From: Limnephilus marmoratus
Taxonomy: Eukaryota > Arthropoda > Insecta > Trichoptera > Limnephilidae
Direction of reading: 5' to 3'
Length of the DNA: 64,000 nucleotides
Assembly (NCBI GenBank): GCA_917880885.1
Contig: OU862908.1
Coordinates: 14,309,501 to 14,373,500, forward strand
Each line of letters starts with the position of its first letter. Positions within the stretch are counted from its first letter, which is position 1. Positions 22,650 through 32,768 of this stretch are shown here, in pieces. The position numbers were made by a program, and so were the translations under genes. The notes beneath the pieces are model-generated. The model worked only from the letters and a program-made list of their open reading frames with translations. It made no database searches and had not been told where the DNA came from.

Positions 22650-23596
22650 TAAGGCATGCAATGCCCTTATATCGTTACCGCAATTTCACGCTACTTTTCA
22701 CTACCGCAAAACCGAGATTAAAAATGTGAATTTCACGGCATAAAAACAAACCGTGATAGGGAAATCCTGCGAACAGTGCGTCGGGCAATTCCCGAATTCC
22801 CTACAGTAAACTAACGTTTATTTTTGGTCTTACTCAGTCTCACTCGCAACTACTGGCAAGTCGGACAAGTGAGTGACTAATCTGTCCTATTTTATTTGTT
22901 TACTACGTAAATGCGTGAAAAATAATTATTTTGACTAATATATTAACGTATTGTACTCGTATCCGTGGGTCAAATCTTTTTTGTAAAAAATGAATACTAC
23001 AATTAATGGTATTGAATTCAAAGACTTCAAAAGTTTTAATATGGTGTGAAAACATTTTTTTGCGATCTATAGATCGTCGATCAGCGAAGTGTAAACTCTG
23101 TCCCGTTATTATTAAAACTAGTGGACGATCAACAAGCGGACTACATACTCCTTTGCGCACCAAGCACGGAATTAGAGCTAATAATGTTAACTCCGACGAG
23201 ATATCAGAAGGGGTTGATTGTCCTAGCCTAACACCAACTACGAGCCACAGCCAATCTACCGAGGTAGCAGCTATAACCTCAATCTTAACTGACGAAGATG
23301 AAAACATCGAAAAACTACAATCACGGGCGAAAAAAAGCAAGATATCACACAATGTCGAAAAAAGGGATTCTCTTTCTATGAAAGTATCCCGTATGGTGGT
23401 AAAAAATGAATTGCCATTTAAAGTTTTCGTAAGTTCAGAAGATTTACGGTCTTTGTTACCAATTTCGCAATATCGCAAATTTTGGTACCTATATAATATA
23501 ATAAATATGGTATATAATATAATCGCAATATGAAAATATCGGTCAGATACCGCAATATCGCGGTATTGAATATATAGTGCGGTATTGCATGCTCTA
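22650..23596 (+). mobile_element. hAT transposon remnant with target duplication
   Basis: The ends TAAGGCATGCAATGCC (22650) and the inverse of TAGAGCATGCAATACC (23596) form imperfect terminal inverted repeats. The 8-bp direct repeat TACCTAAT flanks the element (22642-22649 and 23597-23604). Inside is an N-terminal transposase fragment with a BED zinc finger. The catalytic core is deleted. An 8-bp duplication, BED finger and short ends agree on the hAT superfamily. Confidence 0.82.
23006..23533 (+). pseudogene. hAT transposase N-terminus (BED finger)
   Basis: The 175-residue frame contains a BED-type DNA-binding finger (AKCKLCPVIIKTSGRSTSGL followed by H...H in LHTPLRTKHGI) and a downstream segment, RDSLSMKVSRMVVKNELPFK, like the region that precedes the hAT catalytic domain. 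The frame then runs into the subterminal repeats and ends, so no RNase H-like domain remains. Confidence 0.65.
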
Positions 23597-23932
23597 TACC
23601 TAATACAAACGTGTACGTCGACGCGTCCGAAGAACATCGTCGGATGTGCGATTTAGTAGTTTAGCAATAGAGACGTTTAAAGTTGAGTTTCTGCATTTTT
23701 ACTGTTTTTGAGATCAAGAAACATACCATGTATACGTTTTTCATTACATTTCATTGAAAATTTCGAAAATACACACTTATAAATCATTAAAAGGAAGCCA
23801 ATGGCCAAAAACCAAATAAGCCATCAAGATACAATTTTCAATTTTTATCTGCTGTTTATTTGTTCTTCGGGACCATCGATTTGTATTACTGTTCTGAGAA
23901 ATGAAAGTATTATAATCGTTATTTATTTTTCG

Positions 23933-24076
23933 ATTATGCCGTGTTGCGCTAGCTCCTTCTTTAAACAATGTTTCGGATAGCGTTACAGTGCCCATTATCA
24001 TTATCAAGGTATGATAGACACTGTAACGCTGTCCGAAACTTTGGCTAAAGAAGGGGGTAACGCAACACGGCGTAAT
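23933..24076. repeat. head-to-head Penelope-like termini
   Basis: Arms 23933-24000 and 24012-24076 are imperfect inverted copies (each with GCCGTGTTGCG and AGCGTTACAGTG or their complement). Both carry the GAAAC and TGTCC/GGACA halves of the hammerhead-like motif seen intact at 38175, but the CUGANGA core is mutated in both. Confidence 0.7.
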
Positions 24077-24099
24077 AATAACGATAATAATATTTTTGG

Positions 24100-25798
24100 C
24101 CGTGAAAATCTAAATCATATCGAAGGTATATGGCTTTATTCATATTATTTGGTTTTAAAATTGAATTTTATATCCGACTACAGAATTAAAAAATCGAAAG
24201 ATCCTCAGCTTTGGATCCAGCGGGTTCTAATCCCTATAATGTGTAATATCTGTAAATTGTAATTTACTCGTATGTAGGAGTAATAAGAATCCGACTCCTT
24301 ATCGTGCCAACCACGGAGAACTTATAAATAAGCAAGGAGTACCTACCTAAACGGCAATCTCCACAATTGCAGCACGATCAAAACAATGAAGTTTGCCTCC
24401 GTAATTGGTAAAGATTATTTTCAAATTTTCATTAATAACAGACCAGGGGATATCGCAGACTAAACCGAAAACCTCTTTTCTTTCGTGTCTAATTCAACCT
24501 TGCGCTGACATATAATTACATTTAATACGTAGTAAGCATTCGAAAACTTAAGTAAGTACGTAGTAAAATAATTTTTTTAGCTGTTTTTTATTTACTCACA
24601 AATAATTGCCCAAGCCGCATTTAAAATCATGAAACAATAAAATTTGTAATGGCCAATATCTAATAATTTAAGCAAAAATAAATAAAGTATCTCACATCCA
24701 TACTAGATATTTGATACATCTTTTGATTGCAAAAATTATTTTTTAGTTTAGTTGGATATTCTGATCTGAAATCTAAAATTAAGATATGTATGAAAAGGGC
24801 AGAAACGAGCCGCGCAAACGTTCCACTATGAATTTTTTCATACCCATAACATTTTTACTGTTTAACAGAAACAAATATGTTTTTATTAGTTTGCGGAGCG
24901 TGATTTGCGATTTTTTTCTATCGTGGGAATTGAACAGTAATTACCCAGATTAATTGACCAGAGACTGTACTGTTGAAATTGAAAAATCCGGCTAAGAATG
25001 CAACTCGGATGCCGCACCGTACGCAAACCATCTTCGTATTTGAAGTTTGTTAAAAAGATACTTTTGTAATAGAACCGAATTCAAGCAAGTGGCCAATAAT
25101 GCCAAAGGATGGCGCCACTTACGTCAATAGGAGGACCATACGAGGATCTGCCGCCTGCAGGTTAAGTACTACGGATTTGTAATTTTAAGTATCTATCCGG
25201 ATATGGAGAGATTGACGGTAATATGATTATTATTGTAACTGGCAGTTGTGAATAATAGTACAACGCGGCTATATATTACATATGACGTCATTGCCTGCCG
25301 CGGTTACTTTGTCCCAGTGACTATCTGTCACTGGATCACAGTGGATCCGAGGAACCGGTTATTTTTGGAACCAGTTCCTATCGGATTTATTAAATGGTCG
25401 CCAACAATCAAACTGGGCGAAGCCGAACCAAAAACCGCCCTCAGGGCCTAGCAGCAAAAACCTGCGGAGGGGGTTTTTAAGTGCTAGTTTAGGCTCAGCA
25501 AGTGTATAGATATTATCTTCAAAAATAGCATAATTTATAAATCGGAACAAATTCGTAATGCCGCGGCCGTGGCTTTGACTATTACAATTTGTGTGCTCTT
25601 ACATCTGACATAACTATTGTACGAGGGGAGCATGACTGGGAGGGTAGTGTAACCTCAGTCTGCCATATTGCATAAACAACTATAAAATACAAAAGAAAAG
25701 AAAAAAAATGTTTACATATTAGGTAGGTACCTTAATAAAACATAAAATGAAAATAAAATTCATCACATAAATGACAAAAAATTAAGTATAAAATTAAA
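24100..25798. other. gene-free stretch
   Basis: No supported gene. The last 130 bp or so (about 25670-25798) may be the A-rich 3' UTR of the CR1-like element that starts at 25799 on the minus strand. Confidence 0.45.
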
Positions 25799-25923
25799 TT
25801 AATTAAGTTTTAGTGGGGAACTGATCCACTCGGATGCAGCCTCGACAATGGTGTTGGTTGATTTCCGTGTCCTGTCACAGAAGCTGGCTAGTCGGTGGCG
25901 AAGTAAGGCTGGGAATGAGTGCA
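25799..25923 (-). pseudogene. CR1-like reverse transcriptase, C-terminal piece cut off by the gypsy insertion
   Basis: On the minus strand it encodes HSFPALLRHRLASFCDRTRK and ends with a TAA at 25799-25801. It continues, in the same frame, the reverse transcriptase fragment that stops at 33724, once the gypsy element and one copy of its 5-bp target duplication are skipped. It therefore marks the original uninterrupted LINE copy. Confidence 0.65.
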
Positions 25924-25928
25924 CCCTC
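25924..25928. repeat. target-site duplication of the gypsy element, left copy
   Basis: CCCTC here and at 33719-33723 directly flanks the two LTRs. Confidence 0.75.
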
Positions 25929-26209
25929 TGTGATGACCGTGGCCGGTTATCTACAATACCTCTGGACTCCGTTGCTGATGGATCCAGATTCCTCTGAATA
26001 GGTTGATCTCAGTTCAGGGTGTTTGCAATAATAATACGTAGGTAGTCTATTGTGGTTTATTCCGAGATATTGATACAGTAGTGCTTCGTAGGAAGTCTGA
26101 TGCAAAGAGAGGACGAATGGACAACATTCACAACCTTTTATACGTTACTCATGCTGTCTCACTCATAAACGCATGTCTCTTTTATACCGCGAGACATACG
26201 TTCACCACA
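25929..26209 (-). mobile_element. 3' LTR of the minus-strand gypsy element
   Basis: 281 bp with TG...CA ends. It differs from the LTR at 33438-33718 at nine positions by eye (about 97% identity). A purine tract (GTGTGGAGGGA on the minus strand) precedes it, as expected for plus-strand priming. Confidence 0.92.
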
Positions 26210-26338
26210 TCCCTCCACACTTAAATCCGAAGACAGTTACACAACATGATGATTATAATAATATTTACAACACATACATTATATTATTTACAATACATTA
26301 TCATGTTGAGTCGAGAGCTGAGTCCTGTCTTCATTGAC

Positions 26339-27431
26339 TCATCTGTGTCTCCGAGGTCGTAATTGGTCTTTCCAGTTTCCCGACGAGGAAGCCACTGGTT
26401 CACTGGAGCTGGAAGTAAAAGGAAAAGTACCCATTAGATTGTCATCCGGCACAAGGCTGGAGACATCGTCGTCATTATACGACAGTCTCCTTGTCTCAGA
26501 CGCGATAGGATTATTATGGTCACTATCCCTCGCTACACATAGCTTTGACAACTGATCAAAATGTCTTTTCCAGTACCATAATTTTACCATACAAATTTAC
26601 CTCAATTAAATAAACTTTTTTATCTAATTGTTTGTATACCTTCCCTGGTACCCATTTATCCTTATTTTGATTCTTTAAATCCCTTACCATTACATATTGA
26701 TCAACTGAAAATCCCTTGGATTGTTTATTATTTCTCTTGTAATAATATTTCCGATTCTTTTGACACTTATCTCTCCCCCCTCTTGGTACAAAATTGTTTA
26801 AATTTGACCTTAATTTCCTTCCTAATTCAAAAGTTATATTTCTCGGATTGCAGAATTTTGGTTCCGCATTCCCATTTAATTTTAATTGCACTTTACTTTT
26901 ATTAAAACTACCCACTTTCTCCGAAAAAACCTCCTGGAATTTACGAATTTTTTTATTCACATTACTTCTACCATTCTCAAATACACTGGGAGAAAAAAAT
27001 TCACTACCCTCCTGGGATGAAATTGATTGTAAATCACTTCTATCATTTTCAAATACACTGTGAGAAAAAATTTCACTACCCTCCTGGGCTGAAATTGATT
27101 GTAACCCCGTGAATCCAATATTAAATTTATTTATAAAGTCACGACCTAGAACCGTAGTTGTTCCATTTTTAACTACACAAAATTCTAACATTTCTCTATA
27201 ACCGTTATAATCAACTAATAATGAAATACAACCCAATAAATTCAACTTACAATTAGCGTAATCCGTTAAGACTAAATCCTTTGGTTTTAAATCCAAATGT
27301 TTGAAGTGTTTAACATAATCTATGTCTGTCAATATCGAAATTGCCGATCCTGTATCCAAGAATCCGTTAAAAATCGCATTGTTCACTAGGATTTGGCACA
27401 TAATTGGGTCACAGTTCACAGAATTTACCAC
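26339..27431 (-). pseudogene. gypsy Pol deletion derivative (protease joined to integrase C-terminus)
   Basis: From 27431 leftward: an aspartic protease with LDTGSAISILTD and LGRDFINKF, then a linker with a 24-residue duplication (LQSIS-QEGSE-F), the beginning of the reverse transcriptase (FCNPRNITFELGRKLRS), and then an abrupt join to the integrase C-terminal chromatin/DNA-binding region (GFSVDQYVMVRDL, KWVPGKVY, and KRHFDQL in another frame at 26590). Reverse transcriptase catalytic, RNase H and integrase core domains are absent. The join keeps the frame; a later frameshift lies near 26575. The fragment cannot supply transposition functions. Confidence 0.83.
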
Positions 27432-27439
27432 TAGCCACT

Positions 27440-27535
27440 AACTTCCTCTTACTTCCCTGCGTATTCACAAACACAGAAGAAATAACTTTTTTACTAAATC
27501 GGCGACATATTTTACTAATGTGACCTTTGCCCAGT
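27440..27535 (-). pseudogene. gypsy Gag C-terminal zinc-knuckle remnant
   Basis: The minus strand reads GKGHISKICRRFSKK, the second half of a CX2CX4HX4C knuckle, then a stop before the protease frame. It is cut at about 27536 by sequence CAGTAGCGTAGCGACTAGG and a G-tract. Confidence 0.55.
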
Positions 27536-27556
27536 AGCGTAGCGACTAGGGGGGCA

Positions 27557-27578
27557 GGGGGGGGGGGGGGGGGGGGGG
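27557..27578. repeat. poly(G) tract of 22
   Basis: It lies just inside CAGTAGCGTAGCGACTAGG, which looks like the terminus of a DNA transposon inserted into the gypsy Gag. The length is uncertain for technical reasons. Confidence 0.85.
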
Positions 27579-27974
27579 CGGACCGCCCCGGGTGCCACCC
27601 GAGGAGGGGGTGACACTCGAACGTGGAGAAAAAACTTACGAAAGTGCAAAATTGCCGTAAAAAATATTTTACACGTTAACACTGACTGTTATTTTTCTCT
27701 ATGGCTTTGTTAGTCGGGGATTCCCGAAAAATGTTTTTTTTGTTCCTAGCTCAGTCGGGGATTTCCCTGAAATATTCCTTGTGTCATTCTAATTTCGTTT
27801 GTATATTTGAATTAACGTAGACTCGTGAAGTGAATTGTTATCTATAGACTGACGTGATTTAGTGAAGAAGTTATTATTATGTTAGCGTGTTTATTAGTGC
27901 TGAAAGACCAGTTTGAAAAACATGGTAGGTAGGTGTGAATTTTTTGATACCGTTTTGTAGCGCATGATTTTGAC

Positions 27975-28388
27975 GACCTCCGTAGTCCAGTGGGTAAGAC
28001 TCTTGACTCACAGTCCGGAGGTCGCGGGTTCAAACCCGGCATGCGCAAATAAATTTTATTTGATTAATTTGTGTTATTTCACAATTAATTCATTAAAAAT
28101 AATATATAGTATATTTGCGGCATGTTCCAGAGTGGAAGATACTATTAGTATCGCCCTGGTGTAAGACCACCATTCAGAATTGAAACGTTGCTTGAAAATG
28201 GCTTTAGCCGTGTTTGATGACCAGATCTGAATAGCCAGGTACTTTCCAACCTTCCTCTTCCCCACCTCCTTCCCCTCCCTACTGCTTTCAGCCTCACAAC
28301 ATACCCCAATTGGGGATGCCATAGTGTCACTGGCTCCAGACGGGAGCAGTTGAGATTCTTGTGCGGTTATTCACTGTAAAAAAAAAAA
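27975..28388 (+). mobile_element. tRNA-derived SINE, copy 2
   Basis: It matches 3944-4365 end to end, with the same A box TAGTCCAGTGG and a B box with one change (GGTTCAAACCC). It ends in 11 A. It is inserted within the zinc-finger pseudogene between GTAGCGCATGA and GAATAGTTACAG. Confidence 0.88.
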
Positions 28389-28394
28389 GAATAG

Positions 28395-29150
28395 TTACAG
28401 TCGGGACGAGAAAAAGGTTTTTCATCACATTCTCGAAAAAAATAACTAAAACGGCACTTGCTGTGAGTTAGCAAGTGCCGTTTTAGTTATTTTTTTCGAG
28501 AATAAGAATAGTTGCAGTCAAGACAAGAAATAGGTTTTTTTCCACTGTCGGTAGACGTGTGATTTTTAGATTTCTCTTCACAGTAGATGAATAGTTGCAG
28601 TTGGAACATGAAAAAGGTTTTTCTCCGCACTGAGTCAGCAACTGACTTCTTATGTATCCCTTTTGAGAACACGAATAGTTACAATCAGGACATGAAAAAG
28701 GTTTTTCTCTTCTGTGAATCGTACTGCGGATTTTTAAATCTTCCCTTTGAAAACATGTATTACTGCAGTCGGGACATGAAAAATGTTTTTGTCCAGTATG
28801 GGTAAGCTTGTGAATTTTTAGCTACCGTTTTGTAGCGCATGAATAGTTACAGTCGGGACAAGAAAAAGGTTTTTCATCACTCTGAGTTAGCAAGTGCCGT
28901 TTTAGTTATTTTTTTGAGAATAAGAATAGTTACAGTCAGGACATGAAATAGGTTTTTTTCCACTGTCGGTAAACGTGTGATTTTTAGATTTCTCTTCATA
29001 GTACATGAATAGTTGCAGTTGGAACATAAAAAGGGTTTTTCTCCACACTGAGTCAGCAACTGACTTCTTATGTATCCCTTTTGAGAACACGAATAGTTAC
29101 AATCAGGACATGAAAAAGGTTTTTCTCTCCTGTGAATCATAATGTGGACT
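28395..29150 (-). repeat. tandem duplication within the zinc-finger pseudogene
   Basis: Blocks 28503-28720 and 28918-29125 are highly similar over more than 200 bp, sharing for example TTTCCACTGTCGGTA and GAGTCAGCAACTGACTTC. The unit spans several fingers and is offset by about 420 bp. Confidence 0.8.
28429..28503. repeat. perfect 34-bp inverted repeat
   Basis: Arms 28429-28462 and 28470-28503 are fully complementary, with loop GTGAGTT. The right arm is normal zinc-finger sequence (also at about 28890); the left arm is an inverted copy of it, directly downstream of the SINE. Confidence 0.97.
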
Positions 29151-29454
29151 TTTAAATCTTCGTTTTGAGGACGTGTATAACTGCATTCAGATCATGAAAA
29201 AGGTTATACTCCACTTTGAGTAAGCTTATGAATTATAGTGGAGTAAAGTGTTGCTCCATATGGAAACCTTTGTAAAATTACTTTCTTCAGGGTCTCCTCA
29301 GTGTAGCTAATGTAAAACGAAATATGTGTTGTAAAACCATGTAGGTGTATTAAAGATAAGACAGTATTAAATTGTTGAGATCCGGAAGGAATGAAAGACC
29401 GACAAAAATAATAATATTTTCCCAATTTATTTATGAACTAGCTGGGTTACCCGG

Positions 29455-29595
29455 CTTCGCTCGGGACAACATTCGAGAGTGTTCTGGAATGTTTCACATA
29501 TATGTTCCGATTCCCTATTCCCGAACATTCAACAACTTTCCAGAATGTTTCGGGATGTTCTGGAATGTTGTGGAATGCTCTCAAACACTCTAGCT
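29455..29595. repeat. second set of 5-bp-phased TTC/GAA motifs near the Helitron 3' end
   Basis: Degenerate runs such as TTC-CA-GAA-TG-TTT and TTC-TG-GAA-TG-TTG-TG-GAA keep the 5-bp spacing of heat shock elements. The sequence differs from the main array at 30045. CCCGGCTTCGCTC occurs at both ends of the patch (29450, 29602), so the Helitron end itself is partly duplicated. Confidence 0.45.
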
Positions 29596-29707
29596 GGGAT
29601 ACCCGGCTTCGCTCAGGGAGTTGATATCAGATTGTATGGTAGTTGGAATAAAGGATAAACTTCAAAATATAAGAGATAATTTTTTTATTGTAAACATATT
29701 CAACTAT

Positions 29708-30020
29708 TTACAATACTTGTTTATAAACGATATTTTTCGTTTTGTTATCCGGGGTATATATGCACAATTTTTTTGAATTTCCTACTCGAGAGCAAGCTAC
29801 GTATAGCTAGCTGACCGTGAGAAAAGCAGTTATCTTTGAGGTTGATGCCGCAATGTTTTAAAGTTTGTCCTTGCGCTTTGTTAATTGTAAAACTATGTAT
29901 AGCCTAATTTGATTGGAAATTGCAGTCTTTTAAATTGGAATGGCAGTTCTGTAGAGATCAGTGGTATTCTGGGGATAAATACTGTGTGTCCTTTGTCCTT
30001 TCCAGTCAATATATATTGAT
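29708..30020 (-). pseudogene. Helitron helicase C-terminus (PIF1-like)
   Basis: The minus strand encodes [19 protein letters not shown], then TINKAQGQTLKHCGINLKD and, after a frameshift, YVACSRVGNSKKLCIY, ending at TAA 29708-29710. These are the last conserved motifs of the Rep/helicase of Helitrons. Stops and at least two frameshifts make it a pseudogene. Upstream coding sequence is replaced by the minisatellite. Confidence 0.85.
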
Positions 30021-30044
30021 ACTCACCGACACACATCGCCACTT

Positions 30045-31810
30045 ATTTCTAGAGCTTCTAGAAAGGTTCTAGAGCCTTCTCCTTCCACAATTTTCTAAAT
30101 CATTTGCGAACCATCCAGAACCTTCTAGACTCAGCGATGTACTCCGCCACTCCTTCCAGAACTTTGTACAGCCCTATCGAACCTTCTAGAACTTCCTACA
30201 GCTTTATGGAACCTTCTAGAATTTTCCGGGACCTTCTAGACACACCGACATACTCCTCCACTCCTTTCAGAACTTTTTACAGCCTTATAGATCCTTCTAG
30301 AACTTTCTACAGCATTATCAAACCTTCTAGAACTTTCCGGAACCTTTTAGACTTAATGACATACTCCGCCACAGCTTTCAGAACTTTCTACAGCTTTATT
30401 GAACCTTCTATACTCACTGACATACTCCGCCACTCCTTTCAGAACTTTGTACAGCTTTATCGAACCTTCTAGAACTTCTTACAGCTTTGTGAAATCTTCT
30501 AGAATTTTCCGGAAACTTCTAGACACACCGACACACTCCTCCACTCCTTTCAGAACTTTCTACAGACTTATGGAATCTTCCAGAACTTTGTACAGCTTTA
30601 TCGAACCTTCTAGAACTTCTTACAGCATTGTGGAATCTTCTAGAATTTTCCGGAACCTTCTAGACACATCAACACACTTCTCTACTCTTTTTAGAACTTT
30701 TTACAGCCTTATGGAACCTTTTAGAAGTTTCCGGAACCCTTTAGACTCACCGACGTACTCCACCACTCCTTCCAGAACTTTGTACAGCCCTATCGAACCT
30801 TCTAGAACTTCCTACAGCTTTATCAAACCTTTTAGAACTTTCCGGAACCTTTTAGACTTACCGACATATTCCGCCACACCTTCCAGAACTTTCTACAGCT
30901 TTATTGAACCTTCTATACTCAACGACATACTCCGCCACTCCTTTCAGAACTTTGTACAGCTTTATCGAAACTTCTAGAACTTTCCGGAACCTTTTAGACT
31001 TACCGACATATTCCGCCACACCTTCCAGAACTTTCTACAACTTTTTTGAACCTTCTATACTCACCGACATACTCCGCCACTCCTTTCAGAACTTTGTACA
31101 GCTTTATCGAACCTTCTAAAACTTCTTACAGCTTTGTGGAATCTTCTAGAATTTTCCGGAACCTTCTAGACACACCAACACACTTCTCTACTCCTTTCTG
31201 AACTTTTTACAGCCTTATGGAACCTTCTAGAAGTTTCCGGAACCCTTTAGACTCACCGACGTACTCCGCCACTCCTTCCAGAACTTTGTACAGCCCTATC
31301 GAACCTTCTAGAACTTCCTACAGCTTTATCAAACCTTTTAGAACTTTCCGGAACCTTTTAGACTTACCGACATATTCCGCCACACCTTCCAGAACTTTCT
31401 ACAGCTTTATTGAACCTTCTAGACCCACCGACACACTCCTCAACTTCTTTCAGAACTTTGTATAGCTCTATCGAACCTTCTAGAGCTTTCGGAATCTTCT
31501 AGACTCACCACCAATTATTTCGGAAAGCTTCTAGAACTTTCTCCATCCACAATTTTCTAAAGCATTTGGAACCATCAGATCCTTCTAGAGTCACTGACAT
31601 ACTACGCCACACCTTTCAGAACTTTCTACAGCTTTATCGAACCTTCTTGAACTTTCCGGAACCTTCTAGACTCGCTGACATACTCCTCCACTTCTTCCAG
31701 AACATTCCAGAGTTTTATCGAATTTTCTAGAAGTTTCCGGAATCTTCTAGACTCGGAATCTTCTAGACTCTTCTTGAAATTTCTAGAGTCTTCTTAGAAC
31801 TTCCAGCCCT
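30045..31810. repeat. heat-shock-element-like minisatellite
   Basis: About 1.77 kb of degenerate units (roughly 28-30 bp, combining into 60-140-bp blocks). Each carries TTCTAGAA, often extended to TTC-TA-GAA-CT-TTC-CG-GAA, alternating with CACCGACATACTCCGCCACT and TTTATCGAACC. TTCTAGAA occurs more than twenty times. The TTC and GAA triplets are spaced exactly two bases apart, which is the trimer-binding pattern of heat shock factor. Open frames across the array are by-products of repeat periodicity. Confidence 0.92.
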
Positions 31811-31974
31811 TATATCTTCAAAAGCAAGACCTTTAGTTAAAAACGAATACCCTTATTCCCTAGGGGGGATAAAGGTCTACCATACTATATAACTCTCTTG
31901 ATCGTACCGGCACTTGTTTCTGAGTTTTTGCGTTCCGCACGCTTTTTTGGACTTTCTTTTATAATATATATTGA

Positions 31975-32449
31975 TTATTAATTCCTACATTCCAGTAACC
32001 AAGCAACTGTCGTCGTTACCTAGTGTCAACAAATAGTTTTCAATATCTCCAAATTAAATATTTTAATGTAAACTACCCTTCAATACTACAAATCTATAAT
32101 ATATATTATATTTTAGAATAATGTTATCAAAATAAAATATATAATTAAATTTACCTACAAAATATATTTCAAGGTAATCTCAAAATATAGTTGTTTACCT
32201 TGGTTACTGAAGTCCTCACAAAAGGAAAAATTTATTTACCTAAATATCCTACGGTTCACTGGCAGTTTATTTATTACGTTATCTAATATACTTATTTTCA
32301 AATATTTATATGTTTTGGGATCAAAGCTAATTCTTTTCTATCTGATACAATAAAAAATCAGAGAGCTAAAATACAAGCAAACGTCGAGGCTAGCTACCAA
32401 CAATTAATTATTTTATTATAGTCCACATTGTCCACATTATTTAATTTAC
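31975..32449. other. gene-free AT-rich stretch
   Basis: It is part of the foreign DNA inside the gypsy element. No feature recognised. Confidence 0.4.
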
Positions 32450-32483
32450 GCACCAGATTTAAATGTCCGGGTTAAATTTTCCC

Positions 32484-32568
<85 letters not shown>

Positions 32569-32768
32569 CAAAAAAAGAAGGAAAAACTAAACCCTTTCAC
32601 ACACTTCCCCAAATGATCATCTAGTCAACCCACGCTATGCAATTGCACTATATAAGTATTACAAATACAAAACAAGAACAACATGTCAACCTACTAGAGA
32701 CCAAATGGGAATATAATTCACCGACTCCAGATATTTTCATATCAGAGGGTTCGGCTCTGTGGCATTTC
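32450..32768 (-). mobile_element. 3' end of an RLE-type non-LTR element, copy 1
   Basis: It is nearly identical to 35457-35717 (blocks GCACCAGATTTAAATG, CAACCCACGCTATGCAATTG, GAGGGTTCGGCTCTGTGGCA). It is only the 3' UTR, read on the minus strand, and is inserted into the gypsy Gag frame at about 32768. Confidence 0.78.
32485..32567. repeat. 83-bp A-tract in the RLE-type 3' UTR
   Basis: The sister copy has 17 A at the same place (35492-35508), so the tract is internal to the UTR and has expanded here. Confidence 0.9.

Larger units (their letters stand above)
27930..29200 (-). pseudogene. decayed C2H2 zinc-finger array, interrupted by a SINE
   Basis: The minus strand shows repeated fingers of the form CPDCNYSCSQK, CSNCNYSCTMK and CPDCSNTCFQREDLK, with linkers close to H-TGEKPF (REKPFS, CGEKPFL). 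Many histidines are lost and frames break, so it is not a working DNA-binding protein. The SINE at 27975 splits a finger; the undisturbed version of that site is at about 28826-28860. Whether this came from a host gene or travelled with a transposon is unknown. Confidence 0.7.
29438..31974 (-). mobile_element. Helitron with helicase remnant and minisatellite
   Basis: On the minus strand the 3' end is GCCGGGTAACCCAGCTAG followed by T (29438), the usual Helitron terminus. The inferred 5' end is TCAATATATATTATAAAAG preceded by A (31974), giving the A/T target. Inside are the helicase C-terminus (30020-29708) and the 1.8-kb repeat array. The 5' end is less certain than the 3' end. Confidence 0.7.

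Noticed and set aside
22903..23637. 244-codon minus-strand frame across the hAT remnant
   Set aside because: It lies antisense to the BED finger frame and runs through the element's terminal repeats.
30104..31465. Long plus-strand open frames in the TTCTAGAA array
   Set aside because: They arise from repeat periodicity, repeat the same Ser/Thr/Phe motif, and lack any domain.
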